From Bacteroidales bacterium (GTDB taxonomy: Bacteria > Bacteroidota > Bacteroidia > Bacteroidales > VadinHA17): DNA of 60,784 bases. Both the position numbers and the translations under genes were made by a program. Each line of letters begins with the position of its first letter. The stretch's first letter is position 1. The notes below the pieces were generated by a model. That model was not told where the DNA came from and made no database searches. It worked only from the letters and a program-made list of their open reading frames with translations. Shown here piece by piece: positions 36,913 to 47,296 of this stretch. The DNA is taken from contig JALHSP010000090.1 in NCBI GenBank assembly GCA_022865305.1, positions 1 through 60,784 of the forward strand, written 5' to 3'.

Positions 36913-36990
36913 CCCCTCTCCTTCAGGAGAGGGGTATGGGGTGAGGTAAATCAGAGCGTGGGTATGAGGTGAGTCAAATCAGAGTGTGAG
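36913..36990. repeat. GC-rich hairpin with a short direct repeat
   Basis: CCCCTCTCC (36913-36921) pairs with GGAGAGGGG (36926-36934) around TTCA. A pair of related units, GTGAGGTAAATCAGAG and GTGAGTCAAATCAGAG, follows. The hairpin matches the family seen at 14141-14160. It could terminate ahcY on the minus strand. Confidence 0.7.
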
Positions 36991-37009
36991 TTTAGGCAGA
37001 GGTAAATTC

Positions 37010-38425
37010 TCAATACCTGTAATGTTCCGGTTTATACGGACCTTCGGGAGGTACCCCTATATAATCAGACTGTTCCTTTGTAAGCTTAGTAAGTTTTACT
37101 CCAAGCTGATCAAGATGTAACCTGGCAACTTCTTCATCAAGTTGTTTGGGCAACCTGTAGACACCTATTTTATAATTTTTCTTCCAGAGGTCTATCTGTG
37201 CGAGCGTCTGATTGCTGAATGAGTTACTCATCACAAAGGAAGGATGTCCTGTTGCACATCCGAGATTAACCAGCCTTCCTTCTGCCAGTATAAAAATTGC
37301 ATGCCCGTCAGGAAATACATATTTATCAACCTGTGGTTTAATATTTATCTTCTTAATTCCTTTCAGGTTGTTAAGACCATCAATCTGTATCTCATTATCA
37401 AAATGGCCGATATTGCAAATGATAGCCTGGTCTTTCATTTTCTGCATATGATCGACTCTGATGATATCGCGGTTGCCTGTTGCTGTTACAAATATATTAC
37501 CCTCTTCAAGTGAATCCTCAACTGTTTTAACTTCAAAGCCTTCCATAGATGCCTGAAGAGCGCAGATAGGATCAATTTCAGTAATAATAACCCTGGCTCC
37601 ATAGGCTCTCATCGATTTTGCGCATCCTTTGCCTACATCACCATACCCACAGACAACAACCACTTTCCCTGCTATCATAACATCGGTTGCCCTTTTTATT
37701 CCGTCAGCAAGCGATTCCCGGCATCCGTAAAGGTTATCGAATTTTGATTTTGTTACAGAATCATTAACATTGATTGCAGGCACAAGTAATTCATTGTTTT
37801 CAAGCATCTGGTATAACCTGTGAACTCCAGTCGTTGTCTCTTCCGAAATCCCTTTAAGCTCTTTTACAGCCTTGTGCCATTTGTCCGGTTCTTTTCCCAG
37901 TATCTCTTTCAGTGTGGAAAGTATTATTGACTCTTCCCTGTTTGCAGGCTTTTTTTCAAGTAACGAAGGATCGTTTTCAGCTTTGTATCCCATGTGAACA
38001 ATCAGTGATGCGTCCCCTCCATCATCTACAATTAAGCTCGGACCTTTACCATCAGGAAATGAAAGTGCCTGTGCAGTGCACCACCAGTATTCCTCCAGTG
38101 TTTCACCCTTCCATGCAAACACAGGAATCCCTTTTGCTGCTATTGCAGCAGCAGCATGGTCCTGCGTTGAAAAAATATTACAGCTTGCCCACCTTACATC
38201 AGCTCCCAGCTCAACAAGAGTTTCAATAAGAACTGCTGTTTGTATTGTCATGTGCAGGGAACCGGTTATTCTGGCGCCCTTCAGAGGTTTTTCAGAAGAA
38301 TATTTCTTTCTGATAGCCAGAAGACCTGGCATTTCCTTTTCAGCTATTTCAATCTCCTTCCTGCCAAAATCGGCAAGAGAAATGTCTTTTACCCGGTATT
38401 GCATCTTATCAATAACTAATTCCAT
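37010..38425 (-). CDS. ahcY: S-adenosylhomocysteinase
   Basis: AhcY splits S-adenosylhomocysteine into homocysteine and adenosine, removing the inhibitor of methyltransferases. The start at 38425 (471 residues) gives the opening [21 protein letters not shown]; the upstream ATG at 38449 is less likely. Key parts are [21 protein letters not shown], the NAD-binding [31 protein letters not shown], and the C-terminal KPEHYRY that reaches into the neighbouring subunit. Length is normal for the longer bacterial type. It follows ribF by about 48 bases on the same strand. I see no SAH or SAM riboswitch in front of it. Confidence 0.96.
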   Translation of the reverse strand: MELVIDKMQYRVKDISLADFGRKEIEIAEKEMPGLLAIRKKYSSEKPLKGARITGSLHMTIQTAVLIETLVELGADVRWASCNIFSTQDHAAAAIAAKGIPVFAWKGETLEEYWWCTAQALSFPDGKGPSLIVDDGGDASLIVHMGYKAENDPSLLEKKPANREESIILSTLKEILGKEPDKWHKAVKELKGISEETTTGVHRLYQMLENNELLVPAINVNDSVTKSKFDNLYGCRESLADGIKRATDVMIAGKVVVVCGYGDVGKGCAKSMRAYGARVIITEIDPICALQASMEGFEVKTVEDSLEEGNIFVTATGNRDIIRVDHMQKMKDQAIICNIGHFDNEIQIDGLNNLKGIKKINIKPQVDKYVFPDGHAIFILAEGRLVNLGCATGHPSFVMSNSFSNQTLAQIDLWKKNYKIGVYRLPKQLDEEVARLHLDQLGVKLTKLTKEQSDYIGVPPEGPYKPEHYRY

Positions 38426-38472
38426 AAATAAACGATTTTCAGAATGCAAAGATAATAAAAAAAAACAGGCGT

Positions 38473-39402
38473 TCAGGTCAGCAATCGTATGGCTTGTTCT
38501 CTGTCAAGCTCCATTTGCCGGGCCAGCTGGTCAATATTGTTAAATTTTATCTCATCCCTTAAACGGTTCCTGAACACAACCTTTATTTCCTTTCCGTATA
38601 TATCTTTTTTAAAATTGAAAATATTGACTTCAATTGACCGGGTATCAGATGCGGTGCTGACAGTCGGATTCTTTCCAATGCTCAGCATCCCCTGTAACCT
38701 GGTCTTGTCAATATGAACCTCGACAGCATATACACCATCGCCGGGAATCAATTTATATGGATAGTCAGGCTTAATGTTTGCTGTTGGGAATCCTAACACT
38801 CTTCCAATCCTGCGACCTTCCACTATCGATCCTTTCAGGGAATAATTATATCCAAGCAATCTGTTGGCATCATCAAGTTTTCCTTTCAGTAATGCCTCAC
38901 GGATAATGGATGAGCTGATTGCACATTCTTCGGTTTTAAGTCCCTGCACCTGTTCAACCCTGAAGCCAAATGATCCGGCACTTTCCTTTATTGTATCATA
39001 ATTCCCTTCACCATCTTTGCCGAAATGATGATCATATCCTACAATCAGGTAACTGGATCTGATTTTCTGAACAAGCACTTTTTTTACAAAATCGCAGGCG
39101 TTTATTCTGCTGAATTTCCGTGTAAACTCGATTATAATTAAATGATCGATATCAGCTTTTTCGAGCAGTGCCTTTTTTTCTTCCATGGTTGTCAGAAATG
39201 AGAGCTCATTTCTGTTTTTATCAAGCACCAGCCGCGGATGAGGATCGAAAGTTATTACAACCGATTCTCCATTATTCTCTTTTGCCCGCGAAACCAGACA
39301 TGCAAGCAGACCCTGGTGTCCACGGTGGACTCCGTCAAAAATTCCCAGAGTCACAACAGGAGAGATAAGTTTAAGATCTTTATATCCGTTATGAATTACC
39401 AT
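38473..39402 (-). CDS. ribF: Bifunctional riboflavin kinase/FAD synthetase
   Basis: RibF phosphorylates riboflavin to FMN and adenylates FMN to FAD. The 309-residue protein has the N-terminal adenylyltransferase domain with [15 protein letters not shown] (nucleotidyl transferase HxGH-like motif, about residues 20-34) and [10 protein letters not shown]. The C-terminal kinase domain begins near residue 185 and shows [10 protein letters not shown] and GVYAVEVHI. Length is normal. A good promoter sits just upstream. ahcY is downstream on the same strand. Confidence 0.95.
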   Translation of the reverse strand: MVIHNGYKDLKLISPVVTLGIFDGVHRGHQGLLACLVSRAKENNGESVVITFDPHPRLVLDKNRNELSFLTTMEEKKALLEKADIDHLIIIEFTRKFSRINACDFVKKVLVQKIRSSYLIVGYDHHFGKDGEGNYDTIKESAGSFGFRVEQVQGLKTEECAISSSIIREALLKGKLDDANRLLGYNYSLKGSIVEGRRIGRVLGFPTANIKPDYPYKLIPGDGVYAVEVHIDKTRLQGMLSIGKNPTVSTASDTRSIEVNIFNFKKDIYGKEIKVVFRNRLRDEIKFNNIDQLARQMELDREQAIRLLT

Positions 39403-39420
39403 ATCAGAACGCTATGTATG

Positions 39421-39453
39421 CAAAATTAGTAAAGACAAAGTATATGAAACAAA
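39421..39453 (-). promoter_or_regulatory. Promoter of ribF-ahcY
   Basis: On the minus strand TTTG (39450-39453), a 21-base spacer and TAATTTTG (39421-39428) match the Bacteroidota promoter pattern. Transcription would start near 39414, about 12 bases before the ribF ATG. Confidence 0.7.
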
Positions 39454-39506
39454 ATAATGATTTTGTTTTTGTATTTTTATAAGGAATTACCTTATTACCG
39501 GTTAAA

Positions 39507-41534
39507 ATGAATGCTGGGAAATTCTATATGTCTGATCCATGGCTGAATCCATTTATTGGTGTTATTGAAGAACGCATCAACAGGTGCATTTTAAAAGAAA
39601 GGCTTCTTGCCGGCAATGGGTCTCTTTGCGATTTTGCCATGGGGCATCACTATTATGGACTGCACCGGGCTAATAATGGTTGGATTTTCAGGGAATGGGC
39701 ACCCAATGCCTCAAAAATTTATATCATCGGAACATTTACCGGCTGGAAGGAGAAGCCGGAGTTTAGTATGCAAAGAATTAATGCTTATGGAGACTGGGAA
39801 ATAAATATCTCTTATAATACCTTAAAACACGGAGATCTCTATAAGCTTTCGGTTCACTGGGAAGGAGGACAAGGTGAACGTATTCCTTCATATGCAACCC
39901 GTGTCGTTCAGGATGATAAAACCAAAATCTTTTCTACCCAGGTATGGGATCCTGTACATGTTTATAAATGGCATATTAAAGACTTCAGATCTTCTACAAC
40001 GTCTCCGGTGATTTATGAAGCTCATATCGGGATGTCAACTTCCGAAGAAAAAACCGGTACGTATCGTGAATTCACAGAGAAGATCCTTCCGATAATTATT
40101 AAATCAGGATACAATACTATCCAGTTGATGGCCATCCAGGAACATCCTTTTTACGGATCATTCGGGTATCATGTCTCGAACTTTTTTTCTGCCTCTTCCC
40201 GGTTTGGTACCCCTGAAGACCTGAAAGAACTTATTGACAGTGCCCATTTAGCCGGGATAAGAGTTATTATGGATCTGGTTCATTCGCACGCTGTTAAGAA
40301 CGTCAATGAGGGGCTCGGCCTTTTTGACGGTTCACCAGGACAATACTTTCACACAAACAACAGGAGAAATCATGTTGCATGGGATTCATTATGCTTCGAC
40401 TATGGAAAGGATAATGTAATTCATTTTCTTTTGTCAAACTGCCGCTACTGGCTTGAAGAATATAAATTTGACGGATTCAGGTTTGATGGTATTACCAGCA
40501 TGATATATTATGATCATGGCCTGGAGAAGAATTTTACCCCATACAATGATTATTTTGACGGAGGGCAGGATATTGACGCACTTATATATCTCTACCTTGC
40601 CAACAAAATGATCCATACGTTTAAACCTGGAGCGCTGACCATTGCAGAAGAAATGAGCGGCATGCCCGGCATTGCTTCAGGTACTTCCATAAAAGGCTAT
40701 GGATTCGATTACCGGTTATCAATGGGTGTTCCGGACTTCTGGATTAAGCTTACTAAAGAGACTCCCGATGAACACTGGGACATGGGCAAGCTGATGCATG
40801 AACTGACACAACATCGTCCTGAAGAGAGAATCATTTCGTATTGCGAATCGCACGATCAGGCTCTTGTTGGTGATAAGACACTCATATTCAGAATGATTGA
40901 TGCAGAGATGTATACAGGGATGACAAAAGCTTATCACAGTATCACTATTGACCGCGGCATTGCCCTTCACAAAATGATAAGGCTTATCACCTTCAGCACA
41001 GCAGGTGGAGGTTACCTGAATTTTATGGGAAATGAATTCGGCCATCCTGAATGGATTGATTTTCCGCGTGAAGGAAATAACTGGAGCTATAAGTATGCAC
41101 GCCGGCAATGGCAGCTTGTTGAGAACAAAGAACTGAAATATCAGTTCCTGGCCAGTTTCGACAGACAAATGGTGAAGCTTTACCACGATTTCAGAATCCT
41201 TGATGATCTCTACATAAACAGGATATATGAAAATAATCATGACAAGGTGATCGCTTTCATGAGGGGCAATCTGCTTTTTGTTTTTAACTTCCACCCGACT
41301 GTCTCTTTTACAGACTATGGAATACCCTTGAAAGGAAAGTTCAGAATTGTCATTGACTCAGATGATCCGGCCTTTGGTGGATTTGACCGTGTTGACAGAA
41401 AAGCTGCCTATACCTCTGTCAGAAAAGCAGAAAGGCACAATATAAATGTGCCCTTCTACCTGTATCTTTATCTGCCTTCACGTACAGCCCTCGTATTTAA
41501 GACAGAAACTGTAAGAAAAGCGACCGATATTTAA
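39507..41534 (+). CDS. glgB: 1,4-alpha-glucan branching enzyme, eukaryote-like GH13
   Basis: GlgB adds alpha-1,6 branches to glycogen. The 675-residue protein has a CBM48-like N-terminus (NGWIFREWAPNASKIYIIG) and the GH13 barrel. Catalytic residues are the aspartate in GFRFDGITSMIY, the glutamate in IAEEMSGMPG and the aspartate in CESHDQALVGDK. The ITSMIYYDHG and SGMPG sequences look like the eukaryotic branching-enzyme type (GH13 subfamily 8) rather than E. coli GlgB. Its stop codon overlaps the stop of the convergent synthase-phosphorylase fusion by four bases (41531-41534). It opens the glycogen cluster. Confidence 0.93.
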   Translation: MNAGKFYMSDPWLNPFIGVIEERINRCILKERLLAGNGSLCDFAMGHHYYGLHRANNGWIFREWAPNASKIYIIGTFTGWKEKPEFSMQRINAYGDWEINISYNTLKHGDLYKLSVHWEGGQGERIPSYATRVVQDDKTKIFSTQVWDPVHVYKWHIKDFRSSTTSPVIYEAHIGMSTSEEKTGTYREFTEKILPIIIKSGYNTIQLMAIQEHPFYGSFGYHVSNFFSASSRFGTPEDLKELIDSAHLAGIRVIMDLVHSHAVKNVNEGLGLFDGSPGQYFHTNNRRNHVAWDSLCFDYGKDNVIHFLLSNCRYWLEEYKFDGFRFDGITSMIYYDHGLEKNFTPYNDYFDGGQDIDALIYLYLANKMIHTFKPGALTIAEEMSGMPGIASGTSIKGYGFDYRLSMGVPDFWIKLTKETPDEHWDMGKLMHELTQHRPEERIISYCESHDQALVGDKTLIFRMIDAEMYTGMTKAYHSITIDRGIALHKMIRLITFSTAGGGYLNFMGNEFGHPEWIDFPREGNNWSYKYARRQWQLVENKELKYQFLASFDRQMVKLYHDFRILDDLYINRIYENNHDKVIAFMRGNLLFVFNFHPTVSFTDYGIPLKGKFRIVIDSDDPAFGGFDRVDRKAAYTSVRKAERHNINVPFYLYLYLPSRTALVFKTETVRKATDI

Positions 41535-44500
41535 TCAATCCATCGAAGAAGGTAGAAATCCTGTTTATGGGGAAGATCTTTATGTTTAGGATAAATGCGT
41601 ATCCCATAAAAGAATGTACCGGCTTTTTCCGGCACCAGGTTAGCCCTGTACAGACATTTGCCGCTTTTACAGCTTACTATCGCAAATTCTTTGCTCGCAA
41701 CAAACTCGTGTTCCCCCTTTCTGGTCATGTGTGTTATTATAAATTCCACACCAACATTTTCTTTCGGGATCTTATTTACATTAAGAGCTATTTCAGCTTT
41801 GTAGTCATGCCCTGAATGATATACATTCTCTCCGGGTTTTTCAAAACTGTAATTCAGTACTTCAATATTATCCCATTCATCCTTCATTGTTTTCTTCCAG
41901 GCTGCAAGCGCTTTTGCTTTTTCAAAATCATTTGCTATCAGGTTTTTGCTACGGATAAATAGCCTGGAATAATATTTTTCAAAATAATCATCAATCATCC
42001 GTTTCGTAGTAAACTCCGGGGCTATTTTTACCATTGTATTCTTGATATGACTTATCCATTCTACCGGTACACCCTGGTCATTAAATGAATAATATGCGGG
42101 AATTATTTCATATTCGAGCATATTATATATAGTTTCAGCATCAACGTCATCCTGAAGTTCCTGGTTTTCGAATGTTCTTTTCTTTGGCAATGCCCAGCCG
42201 GCGAATGCCCTGTAACCTTCAACCCACCAGCCATCCAGTACACTGAAATGTAAAGTTCCGTTCATAACGGCTTTTTCTCCGCTTGTTCCGGAAGCTTCCA
42301 GTGGTCTGGTCGGAGTATTCAGCCATATATCGACACCCCGAACCATATATTTTGCCAGTTCAATATCATAGTTTTCAAGGAATATTACTTTCCCTGAGAA
42401 CTGTGGCATCTGAGATATTTCGAATATTCTTTTGATAAGATCCTTCCCTCCTCCGTCATTGGGATGAGCTTTCCCGGCATATATAAACTGAACAGGCTTT
42501 TCAGGATTATTCACAATTCGTGAGAGCCGGTCCAGATCCCTGAATAAAAGCGACGCTCTTTTATAAGTTGCAAAACGCCGTGCAAAACCAATTGTCAGGG
42601 CTTTCTCATCAAGGTGACTGCTGATATTAAGCAGAGTTCGGGGACTTACATGCTTTTCTATCATATCGGTCTGAAGCATTCTCCTGATATGGGCAAATAA
42701 ATCCTTCTTCAGTCCTGTTTTTATATCATATATCTTCTTATCATCAACATTGTATAGCTTTTCCCACAGGTTCCTGTCGGTTTGATCAAAATTTTTGCTG
42801 CCGGTAAGCTCTTTATATAGTTCTTTCCATTCAGGTGCTGTCCATGTAGGATGATGCACTCCGTTTGTTACATATCCTATGAATAGCTCTTCCTTGAGAT
42901 AACCTGGCCATAATTTACTGAACATACCCTGGCTGACCTCACCATGCAGCTTACTGACTCCATTTACTTCCTGTGACATACGTGTGGCCAGATAGCTCAT
43001 ATTGAATTTTTTGTCCAGATCACTTTCACAACGGCCAAGCGCCATAAGCTCATCCCATTTAATATTCAGACGACTGTGATAATGAGAAATATATTTACGA
43101 AGCAAGTCCTCATCAAAAGCATCATGTCCTGCAGGAACGGGAGTATGAGTCGTAAACAAAGTAGATGCCCTGATTGCTTCAAGCGCTTGATTGAATGTGA
43201 GATGATTCTCTTCAACCATTGTCCTTAGCCTTTCAAAACTTATGAATGCGGAATGTCCTTCATTGCTGTGATAGAGATCCGGCTTAATTCCCAATGCTAC
43301 CAGAGCCCTGATACCACCGATCCCAAGTAAAAGTTCCTGTCTTAATCTGTTCTCATGGTCCCCGCCATATAAATAATGCGTTACGGTACGATCTTCCGGA
43401 GTGTTATCGTCAAAGTCTGTGTCAAGCAGAAGAAGCTTTACTTTGCCCACCATGGTTTCCCAGACTCGTATTTTTACAGTTCTACCGGGCCAGACAAGAC
43501 TCACAAAAAGTTGATTGCCTTCTGAATTTTTAACAGGATTAATTGGCAGCCGTGAGAACTCTTCAGCTTCATAAATTGCCATTTGTTCTCCTTTGGGTCC
43601 CAGTTTCTGCCTGAAATAACCATACCTGTACAGCAGACCGATGCCGATTATATTGATGTTTGAATCGCTTGCTTCTTTCAGATAGTCCCCGGCAAGAACT
43701 CCAAGCCCGCCCGAGTAAAGCTTCAGACAGGGATGAATTCCAAATTCCATGCTGAAATAGGCAACACATGGTTTTCCTGGATCATTTGGACGATTAATAT
43801 AATCTTTAAAAACATCATAGACTTTTTTCAGGTCTGCAACAAATTCTTCATCATCCTCAAGTACCAGAAGTCGTTTATAATCAATCTTTTCAAGTAATAA
43901 TTTTGGATTATGCCGAACCTCCTCCCAAAGAGAAGGATCCATTCTTTTAAATAATAATTCAGCTTCTGAATTCCATGACCACCAGAGGTTATTTGAAAGA
44001 TTTTTAAGGGATGCCAGCTTATCAGGGACATCACTCTGAACATAAATATCTTTCCAGACAGGGACCTGGTGAGGTTTTCTTACATGCAAGCCCGGAGCTT
44101 CTACAAACCTGATAAATTCCCTCGGTTCTTCCCTCCTTTCACTGCTGCCGCTGAGTGCTATATCAAAAGCAGAAAAATAATGCTCAACAAGAGTGTCCCA
44201 CATAGCAATTCTGGAGATAGCATGAGCTTTATCTCTTGCTTCTTTTATCTCATTTTCATTTAGTCCGATAAACATTGATATGAACTGCCTGATGTCTGAT
44301 ATCACTTTATTTTCATTATCGTCAGTTCTTTCAATTATTGCAATGCCATTTCCGGGATTATCAAAATATTCTTTTACCCATAATCCAAATCCGGAAAGAG
44401 TTGTTGTGACAGTAGGGATTGAAAACATCAGACTTTCAAGTGGTGTATACCCCCATGGCTCATAGTATGACGGGAATACCGAGAGGTCGAACCCTATCAG

Positions 44501-45754
44501 AAGATCATAATATGGCATATTGAAAATGCCATCATTACCATTAAGGTATGAAGGTGCAAAAATTATCTTAACCTTTGATTTCTGATCATTATACAGGTTA
44601 TTGGTGTTAATTCTCTGAAGTACAGGATCAGTTGAAGGATAGTGCAGATTGTGGGTAAGGTATCTGTTACCTCCGTTAACTGGTCCCTTATTATACAGGA
44701 TATCAACCACATCCTGACGCGGACCTTTATGGTACGCAGGCATCAGGATAAATGCAATACATTCTTTTTTCAGGTTTTCTTGCTTGTTCAGTTCCCCCAA
44801 TGAATCGATAAATATATCAACACCTTTATTTCTGAATTCATATCTGCCGCTGTTTGCCAAAAGCAAACAATCTTCAGGTAGCGAATAACCAAGTATTGCC
44901 TCAGCGACGCTTTTGAGCTTCAATCTTGCAACTTTTCTTCTTTCCGCAAAAACATCATTCCCCGGGACAAAGGAGTCTTCAAAACCATTGGGAGTTACAA
45001 TATCGACTTCTTTCCCCAGAAAATGGCTGCATTCGTGAGAAGTTATCTCACTTACTGTAGTAAACACATCAGCTTCAGCAGCGGATATTTTTTCGAGTGA
45101 TTGTTTTGCTGTAACATTACATTCACGGGCTGTCTGGGCAGGGCTGTATTCTTTCATCTTTCCATACAGAGGACGGTTGTTGCCTGCAATACATCTACCT
45201 AAAACGGTTGCATGTGTCGTAAATGCAGTTGCAACCCATGGGGCATACTTTTTCAGGTATAGAATTCCCGTTCCGGTCATCCACTCATGAAACTGTGCAA
45301 CTATATTATTATGATCGTGGTAGAATGAAGTAAAACTCTCAATAAGTTTACCGGCTGCATATCCAAAAAGAGCAGGTTCTACATAATCCCATTGTCCTGA
45401 AATACTGTCTAGTTTATATATTTCCCAGAACAAGGCAAATATTTCATTTTGCTGGCCAAAATAAGGTGTAAAATCTATCAGAATAACAATAGGCTTTCCC
45501 GCAATATTCCATCTTCCTGTTTTTACCCTTAGACCATCAGCGGCAGCTCTGCCTTTCCATTCAACAAAGAGAGATTCATCAGGTATAAATTCCGGATGTG
45601 TTACATCCTCCCGCCAAACATCAGGCCCGATAGTTATATAATTATCGCCAAGTTCATCAACGATATTAAGGGCTTTTGTTGAAATTACTGTATGTATTCC
45701 GCCAACCTTGTTGCATACTTCCCAACTGGTTTCAAAAAGAAATTCAACCTTCAT
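41531..45754 (-). CDS. Fusion of GT3 glycogen synthase and GT35 alpha-glucan phosphorylase
   Basis: The 1407-residue chain joins two enzymes that act in opposite directions. Residues 1 to about 540 are a GT3 (eukaryote-type) glycogen synthase, with the opening FETSWEVCNKVGGIHTV and the donor-site pair E432-x7-E440 in YEPWGYTPLE, which would extend glycogen from UDP-glucose. Residues about 575-1190 are an alpha-glucan phosphorylase of the shorter GT35 type, starting KNLSNNLWWSWN, with the PLP lysine K1161 in EASGTSGEKAVMNG. A beta-rich domain (about 1290-1407) ends the chain. The same fusion is known from other Bacteroidota. The frame is continuous through the linker (about 540-575), so it is not a sequencing join. 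The GH57 gene lies upstream, 35 bases away. Confidence 0.93.
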   Translation of the reverse strand: MKVEFLFETSWEVCNKVGGIHTVISTKALNIVDELGDNYITIGPDVWREDVTHPEFIPDESLFVEWKGRAAADGLRVKTGRWNIAGKPIVILIDFTPYFGQQNEIFALFWEIYKLDSISGQWDYVEPALFGYAAGKLIESFTSFYHDHNNIVAQFHEWMTGTGILYLKKYAPWVATAFTTHATVLGRCIAGNNRPLYGKMKEYSPAQTARECNVTAKQSLEKISAAEADVFTTVSEITSHECSHFLGKEVDIVTPNGFEDSFVPGNDVFAERRKVARLKLKSVAEAILGYSLPEDCLLLANSGRYEFRNKGVDIFIDSLGELNKQENLKKECIAFILMPAYHKGPRQDVVDILYNKGPVNGGNRYLTHNLHYPSTDPVLQRINTNNLYNDQKSKVKIIFAPSYLNGNDGIFNMPYYDLLIGFDLSVFPSYYEPWGYTPLESLMFSIPTVTTTLSGFGLWVKEYFDNPGNGIAIIERTDDNENKVISDIRQFISMFIGLNENEIKEARDKAHAISRIAMWDTLVEHYFSAFDIALSGSSERREEPREFIRFVEAPGLHVRKPHQVPVWKDIYVQSDVPDKLASLKNLSNNLWWSWNSEAELLFKRMDPSLWEEVRHNPKLLLEKIDYKRLLVLEDDEEFVADLKKVYDVFKDYINRPNDPGKPCVAYFSMEFGIHPCLKLYSGGLGVLAGDYLKEASDSNINIIGIGLLYRYGYFRQKLGPKGEQMAIYEAEEFSRLPINPVKNSEGNQLFVSLVWPGRTVKIRVWETMVGKVKLLLLDTDFDDNTPEDRTVTHYLYGGDHENRLRQELLLGIGGIRALVALGIKPDLYHSNEGHSAFISFERLRTMVEENHLTFNQALEAIRASTLFTTHTPVPAGHDAFDEDLLRKYISHYHSRLNIKWDELMALGRCESDLDKKFNMSYLATRMSQEVNGVSKLHGEVSQGMFSKLWPGYLKEELFIGYVTNGVHHPTWTAPEWKELYKELTGSKNFDQTDRNLWEKLYNVDDKKIYDIKTGLKKDLFAHIRRMLQTDMIEKHVSPRTLLNISSHLDEKALTIGFARRFATYKRASLLFRDLDRLSRIVNNPEKPVQFIYAGKAHPNDGGGKDLIKRIFEISQMPQFSGKVIFLENYDIELAKYMVRGVDIWLNTPTRPLEASGTSGEKAVMNGTLHFSVLDGWWVEGYRAFAGWALPKKRTFENQELQDDVDAETIYNMLEYEIIPAYYSFNDQGVPVEWISHIKNTMVKIAPEFTTKRMIDDYFEKYYSRLFIRSKNLIANDFEKAKALAAWKKTMKDEWDNIEVLNYSFEKPGENVYHSGHDYKAEIALNVNKIPKENVGVEFIITHMTRKGEHEFVASKEFAIVSCKSGKCLYRANLVPEKAGTFFYGIRIYPKHKDLPHKQDFYLLRWID

Positions 45755-45789
45755 TTTCAGATTATTGTTTTTGTCGGATTATCGAAGTT

Positions 45790-47286
45790 TTATTTTTTGA
45801 CCCTCCTCTCTGCTTTGACAGTTTTGGAAGGAGTAGTTTTAGATGTTGACCTTGTTTTCGTTCTGGTTATTCTTTTGACCGGTGTTTTAGTTTCGATACC
45901 TTCATCATTGATTTCTGCCTGCTCTTTTGCCACCGTTTCCTGTACTTTTTTCACAGCGGGTCTTCCGCGTGGTTTCGATTTAGTGGCCAGCTTTTCGAGC
46001 TTGGCTGCCTGCTGCTCAATAATTTTATCTTTCTCAATAAGGAGGGAATCAAGTTTTGCAATCTGTACCTGTTCATCAGTTGCCGGTAAACACCTGTTCA
46101 GTCTGATTTCAAAATCGCTCAGCACATTCATATAGTTCATAAATGCATCATAGGGTGTTTCATATGGATTGAAATATGAATGAACTGCTCCGTCGGAGAA
46201 GAACTTTGTAGCCATATAATAAAAATGATCACTTGACTGCAGATATTCCCAGTCTTTCTTTATTGTATCATCATTGCACTTTAATACTTTTTCCGACAGC
46301 TCATATAATTTATCAAAAGCGGCTACCTGCAATTCATTTCCCAGCCATGCAGTTATATCGCGTTCTTCGTCAGCCCACGAAATAGGTGAAGGTACACTGA
46401 TTGCAGAAACCGGCTGTAATGTATCGGCAATTTCCGATGGAGTCATGAATTTAAAGGGTGTTTTTTTAAGAATTGCACCCGGTAAATGATAAAGGAAGTC
46501 AAATATTCCTGTTTCTTTCCAGTTGTGTTCCCCGAAAGTCTCATAATCGAGAAAAATATTTACAAGTTCGCTTTTTGGAGCAAGCTTGTTAAGCCATGAA
46601 GCATATTTATCAGCAGTCAATGGCCAGGCACTCCAGTTAGTATTGGAGAATCTGAAAGCTATATCATCACTCAGGACAAAGTTTCTCAGCAATACTTTAA
46701 GCCGTGGATTTATAGCATTGCAATACAGATAATTAGGGCTTTTCCACCCCAGGATATGCTTAGCTCCTTCAGTAAGCATTGATTTGAATCCCATATCGGT
46801 GACCCACGATCCTATAAGGTCAGAATATATTAATTCAGTATTCCGGAAGGATGTTGTTTCAACTCCCAGGTACTCCTTGATCATTTTTTTATGAAGTGCT
46901 ACCTGGTCCTCAAAATGGCTTCTGCTTTTCAGTGATGCCAGTGAGTGAGAATCTGTTTCAGCAAGGAATTCCACCATACCGGTATCTGCCAGTTTTCTGA
47001 ACGAATCAAGAACTTCAGGGGCATATAGTCTGAACTGGTTTATTACAATTCCTGAAAGGGAGAAAGTAACTTTAAACCTCCCTTTATTCTTAAGAATAAT
47101 ATCCATCAAAATGTTATTGGCGGGGATATAGCACTTATCTGCCACTTTTCTCATGATAGACTCATTCGAGAAATCATCATAATAATAATGATCATGCCCC
47201 AGATCAAAAAACCTGTAACGCTTTAACCGGAAAGGCTGATGAACCTGAAAATAGAAGCATATCGCTTTCTTGCTTGCTGCGCTCAT
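45790..47286 (-). CDS. GH57 glycosidase with basic, AT-hook-like tail
   Basis: GH57 enzymes are amylases, branching enzymes or 4-alpha-glucanotransferases. Residues 1 to about 390 are the GH57 barrel, with the opening AICFYFQVHQPFRLKRYRF, the nucleophile glutamate likely in FRNTELIYSDLIG, and the acid in LDYETFGEHNW. Helical residues follow (about 390-430), including a coiled coil, LDSLLIEKDKIIEQQAAKLEK. The last 70 residues are rich in Lys, Thr and Arg and contain KPRGRP, the AT-hook core. No signal peptide is present, so it is cytoplasmic. It lies between the GT4 and fusion genes with gaps of 10 and 35 bases. Reaction type is not decided by sequence. Confidence 0.88.
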   Translation of the reverse strand: MSAASKKAICFYFQVHQPFRLKRYRFFDLGHDHYYYDDFSNESIMRKVADKCYIPANNILMDIILKNKGRFKVTFSLSGIVINQFRLYAPEVLDSFRKLADTGMVEFLAETDSHSLASLKSRSHFEDQVALHKKMIKEYLGVETTSFRNTELIYSDLIGSWVTDMGFKSMLTEGAKHILGWKSPNYLYCNAINPRLKVLLRNFVLSDDIAFRFSNTNWSAWPLTADKYASWLNKLAPKSELVNIFLDYETFGEHNWKETGIFDFLYHLPGAILKKTPFKFMTPSEIADTLQPVSAISVPSPISWADEERDITAWLGNELQVAAFDKLYELSEKVLKCNDDTIKKDWEYLQSSDHFYYMATKFFSDGAVHSYFNPYETPYDAFMNYMNVLSDFEIRLNRCLPATDEQVQIAKLDSLLIEKDKIIEQQAAKLEKLATKSKPRGRPAVKKVQETVAKEQAEINDEGIETKTPVKRITRTKTRSTSKTTPSKTVKAERRVKK

Positions 47287-47296
47287 ATCTTATTAC

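Noticed and set aside
38426-38472. SAM or SAH riboswitch upstream of ahcY
   Set aside because: The gap to ribF is only about 47 bases and shows no riboswitch core.
45692-46135. A 147-codon plus-strand frame opposite GH57
   Set aside because: It is antisense to the basic tail of the GH57 gene and has no protein-like motif.
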